From: an uncultured Collinsella sp.
GTDB taxonomy: Bacteria; Actinomycetota; Coriobacteriia; Coriobacteriales; Coriobacteriaceae
Assembly (NCBI GenBank): GCA_958419975.1
Contig: CATZIG010000071.1
Coordinates: forward strand, 1 to 8,886
Direction of reading: 5' to 3'
Length of the DNA stretch: 8,886 nucleotides
Shown: piece by piece, positions 6,590 through 8,886 of the stretch
Position numbering within the stretch: the stretch's first letter is position 1
Layout of the letters: each line of letters begins with the position of its first letter
Notes under the pieces: generated by a model
What the model was told of the DNA's origin: nothing
The model's database searches: none
The model's input: only the letters and a program-made list of their open reading frames with translations
Program-made: the position numbers and the translations under genes

Positions 6590-7402
6590 ATGACAGCTAT
6601 CGATCGAGACCGGGCGCGCGCGGCCTTCAAAAGCTACACCGATGCCTACGACGCCACCAACCCACGCATCGCGCTCAAAATCGAGCATACGCACCACGTG
6701 GCCGAGGCATGCGATGCCGTAGCGCGCGAGCAGGGCTGGTCGTCAGAAGATATTGACCTGGCATGGCTTTGCGGCCTGCTACACGATATGGGCCGCTTTG
6801 AGCAGCTGCGACGCTGGGACACCTTTAAGGACGCCGAGAGCATGAGCCATGCGGCGCTGGGCATCGAGGTCCTCTTTGGCGAGAATCCCGCCGATGCACC
6901 CGCCACGACAAACATCCGTGACTTTATCGAAACCGGTGCGCATGACGAGCTCATCCGAGCGAGCATCGCCTATCACAGCGACTTTCGCCTGCCGGCACTA
7001 CTCGACGAGCGTACACGGTGCTTCTGCGATATCGTGCGCGATGGTGACAAGATCGACATTATGCGCACCATCGCCGACAGCACCGTCGACACCATCCTCA
7101 AGGTGGACGAGAAGACGTTTCTCGGCAGCCGTTTCTCGTCGCCGACACTTGCCGCCTTTGACGAGCACCGCTGCGTCGCACGCGATGAACGCAACGAGCC
7201 CGCAGACTACCTGGTGGGACTCATCTGCTTTATGTTTGAGCTCGTCTATCCAGCAAGCCGCGCGCTGGCGCGCGAACAGGGCGATATCCACCGCCTGCTC
7301 GACGCGCCCTTTGGCATTACGCGGCCCTTTACCGACCCCGCCACGCAGGCGACTTGGAGCCGCCTTAAGGACGAGATGCGCGACTGGCTGGCGCGCGCCT
7401 AG
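6590..7402 (+). CDS. HD-domain phosphohydrolase of unknown substrate
   Basis: This 270-residue soluble protein has an HD-superfamily core. Likely metal ligands are His33 (KIEHTHHVAE), His65-Asp66 (LCGLLHDMGRF) and Asp153 (RDGDKID). Further histidines His87 (MSHAALG) and His129 (AYHSDF) stand where HD proteins with two metal ions place extra ligands. Such enzymes cleave phosphate esters or nucleotides. The substrate is not given by the sequence; no synthetase, regulatory or cyclic-nucleotide-specific HD-GYP segment is seen. The C-terminal third (from about residue 160) is helical and not assigned. ATG 6590 has AGGAAG at good spacing. The gene is divergent from azlC and convergent with etfA, whose stop codon it overlaps. 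It is probably transcribed alone. Confidence 0.85.
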   Translation: MTAIDRDRARAAFKSYTDAYDATNPRIALKIEHTHHVAEACDAVAREQGWSSEDIDLAWLCGLLHDMGRFEQLRRWDTFKDAESMSHAALGIEVLFGENPADAPATTNIRDFIETGAHDELIRASIAYHSDFRLPALLDERTRCFCDIVRDGDKIDIMRTIADSTVDTILKVDEKTFLGSRFSSPTLAAFDEHRCVARDERNEPADYLVGLICFMFELVYPASRALAREQGDIHRLLDAPFGITRPFTDPATQATWSRLKDEMRDWLARA

Positions 7403-8604
7403 CGCTCAAGCTGGGCCAGCAGTTCCTCGACGACCTCGACGGCATCGCCGACAACCTTGTACTGGGCAGCACCAAAGATGGGGGCATCCGGGTCCTCGTT
7501 GATGGCGATAATGCACTCTGCCCCACCGATGCCGGCAAGATGCTGGATGGCGCCCGAAACACCGATACTCACGAGAAGCTTGGGCGAAACCGATACGCCG
7601 GTCTGGCCAATCTGATGGCGATACTCCAACCAGCCGGCCTCCACGACAGGTCGCGTGCAACCAAGCTCGGCTCCCAGAGCCTCGGCGAGCCTTCGCATCA
7701 GGGGCAGATTCTTCTTGGAGCCAATGCCGCGGCCCACCACGACCAAGCGTTCGGCATCGGCGATCGAGGCCTGCTGCCTCCACTCCTCGGCGGGAATCGA
7801 GATCTCGACACGAGCCTTAGCATCATCCGCAAGCGATATCTGGGTGATCGTGCCGGAGCGGTCGTAGTCAAAGTCGGGCGCCTTAAAGATGCCGGGACGA
7901 ACCGTTGCCATCTGGGGACGATGATTGGGGCAGACGATGGTGGCCATCAGGTTGCCGCCAAACGCCGGACGCGTCTGTTGCAGCAGTCCCGTCTCCGTAT
8001 CCATCGAAAGTACGGTGCAGTCAGCCGTAAGGCCCGTCTGCAAGCGCACGGCAACGCCGGGTGCCAGTTCGCGGCCAAAAGCGGTCGCACCGTATAGGAT
8101 GGCCTCGGGTTTGCGTTCGGCTACCAAATCGCAGATCAAGCGGGCGTAGACCTCCGCATCGTTTTGGCGCAGGCGCTCGTCGCGACAGGCCAGGACTTCG
8201 TCGGCGCCCGCGCAAACCAGATGCTCCAGGTCGCCGAGAGAACCCTCGGGACCCATACCGATCAGTGCCACCAGACGGCAGTCGCGAGCATCGGCAAGCT
8301 CGCGGCCCTTGCCCATAAGCTCATAGGCAACGGGAGTCACCGTATCGTGCTCGTCGGTCTGCGCGAATACCCAAATGTCTCGATATGCATCAAGGTCCAC
8401 CGCACCAGCGGCCTCGTCACGCTCGATCGAGATAGCGTTGACAGGGCAGGCGTCGACGCACCCACCGCATAGGATGCAGCCGTCGGTTACGCGGGCGCAT
8501 CGGCTGGGTCGCTCGCCTTCCACTACGATGCCGCCCGAGGCACAGGCGCGAACGCAGCGACCGCAGCCGATACAGGCTTCGCTATCGATAATCAGTCCGC
8601 TCAT
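7399..8604 (-). CDS. etfA: Electron transfer flavoprotein alpha subunit with N-terminal 2[4Fe-4S] ferredoxin domain
   Basis: EtfA pairs with EtfB to carry electrons to or from a flavin dehydrogenase in the cytoplasm. The 401 residues start with a ferredoxin domain: Cys11/14/17/21 (CIGCGRCVRAC) and Cys43/46/49/53 (CILCGGCVDACP), enough for two [4Fe-4S] clusters. The ETF alpha N-domain follows, from about residue 75. The FAD-binding domain (about 284-390) has VVGRGIGSKKNLPL, HQIGQTG, SGAIQHLAGI and NEDPDAPIFGAAQYKVVGD. Plain EtfA is about 320 residues; the extra N-terminus matches the layout known in anaerobe CarE/LctC-type proteins, some of which bifurcate electrons with ferredoxin. ATG 8604 directly abuts the etfB stop, with GAGGGGAT upstream inside etfB, so coupled translation is likely. 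The first cluster's last Cys is followed by Ala rather than the usual Pro. The partner dehydrogenase lies outside the window. Confidence 0.95.
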   Translation of the reverse strand: MSGLIIDSEACIGCGRCVRACASGGIVVEGERPSRCARVTDGCILCGGCVDACPVNAISIERDEAAGAVDLDAYRDIWVFAQTDEHDTVTPVAYELMGKGRELADARDCRLVALIGMGPEGSLGDLEHLVCAGADEVLACRDERLRQNDAEVYARLICDLVAERKPEAILYGATAFGRELAPGVAVRLQTGLTADCTVLSMDTETGLLQQTRPAFGGNLMATIVCPNHRPQMATVRPGIFKAPDFDYDRSGTITQISLADDAKARVEISIPAEEWRQQASIADAERLVVVGRGIGSKKNLPLMRRLAEALGAELGCTRPVVEAGWLEYRHQIGQTGVSVSPKLLVSIGVSGAIQHLAGIGGAECIIAINEDPDAPIFGAAQYKVVGDAVEVVEELLAQLER

Positions 8605-8886
8605 CTATGCCATCCCCTCGATAATCTTGGCAAGCTTTGCCGCCTGCTCGGACGCCGTCCCCTCAACGGTCTCGCACGTTTGGTCACGGTCGGGCACAAA
8701 CGAGCGCACGACCTGTGTCGGCGACCCGGCAAGACCGCAACGCGCGGGGTCGGCGTTCACGTCGGCGGCACTGACCACGCGCACGTCCGCCTCCTCCGCC
8801 GCGCGAATACCGGCAATACTCGGCATACGCAACTGGCCAATCTCCTTGGCAGTCGTCATCGCGCACGGCATCTCAAGATAGACCGT
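8605..8886 (-). CDS. etfB: Electron transfer flavoprotein beta subunit (C-terminal part; 5' end outside window)
   Basis: The frame is open to the window edge, leaving the last 93 residues of EtfB, the AMP- or second-FAD-binding partner of EtfA. Recognisable C-terminal features are LRMPSIAGIRAAEE, equivalent to the family's P-R-x-P-S-L-x-G-I segment, and GLAGSPTQVVRSFVP, matching the conserved G-S-P-T-x-V segment, followed by a charged helix (ASEQAAKLAKIIEG). An internal ATG at 8871 is not the true start. Its TAG is immediately followed by the etfA ATG, so the order etfB-etfA is one transcript. The N-terminal nucleotide-binding part, needed to judge bifurcation, is not visible. Confidence 0.92.
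   Translation of the reverse strand, partial: TVYLEMPCAMTTAKEIGQLRMPSIAGIRAAEEADVRVVSAADVNADPARCGLAGSPTQVVRSFVPDRDQTCETVEGTASEQAAKLAKIIEGMA

Noticed and set aside
7540..8097. Plus-strand 185-residue frame over etfA
   Set aside because: It is antisense to a strongly conserved FAD-binding protein and shows no recognisable domain.

Overview
The window reads as a stretch of chromosome from a high-GC Gram-positive gut anaerobe. The best guess is Collinsella or a close relative (Coriobacteriia). This rests on GC- and C-ending codon use, the long single-chain PurL, a ferredoxin-fused electron-transfer flavoprotein and a membrane GGDEF protein. It is inferred from protein character and codon use, not from a database match. 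No rRNA, tRNA, CRISPR array, insertion sequence, phage gene or broken gene was seen. No stretch over 300 bases lacks a gene.

Layout. (1) 1-1806, plus: the 3' two-thirds or less of purL (purine synthesis), cut by the left edge and closed by a strong intrinsic terminator at 1844-1880. (2) 1907-2842, plus: a DMT/EamA membrane transporter whose start lies only 26 nt past that terminator, followed by its own terminator at 2914-2951. (3) 2953-4095, minus: a seven-helix membrane GGDEF protein, probably a diguanylate cyclase. (4) 4096-4284: a 189-base gap with a cluster of inverted repeats. (5) 4285-5307, minus: a KdgT-family 2-keto-3-deoxygluconate permease. (6) 5458-6463, minus: azlC-azlD, a two-subunit branched-chain amino acid exporter with overlapping genes. 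(7) 6590-7402, plus: an HD-domain phosphohydrolase, divergent from azlC. (8) 7399-8886, minus: etfA with an N-terminal 2[4Fe-4S] ferredoxin domain, preceded by the 3' end of etfB, which runs off the right edge.

How the genes relate. azlC, azlD, kdgT and the GGDEF gene all point the same way, but gaps of 150 and 189 bases make a single operon uncertain. azlC and azlD form one functional unit, and etfB and etfA are directly abutted and probably translationally coupled. The rest look like independent genes. purL is housekeeping; the transporters and the ETF suit an amino-acid- and sugar-acid-using fermenter.

I found no convincing previously undescribed multi-gene system. The points most worth a second look are local: the EamA gene sitting just behind the purL terminator, tandem repeats after purL, the dyad cluster between kdgT and the GGDEF gene, a stem-loop beside the kdgT ribosome binding site, shared CTAG stop codons between the HD gene and etfA, and the ferredoxin-fused EtfA.
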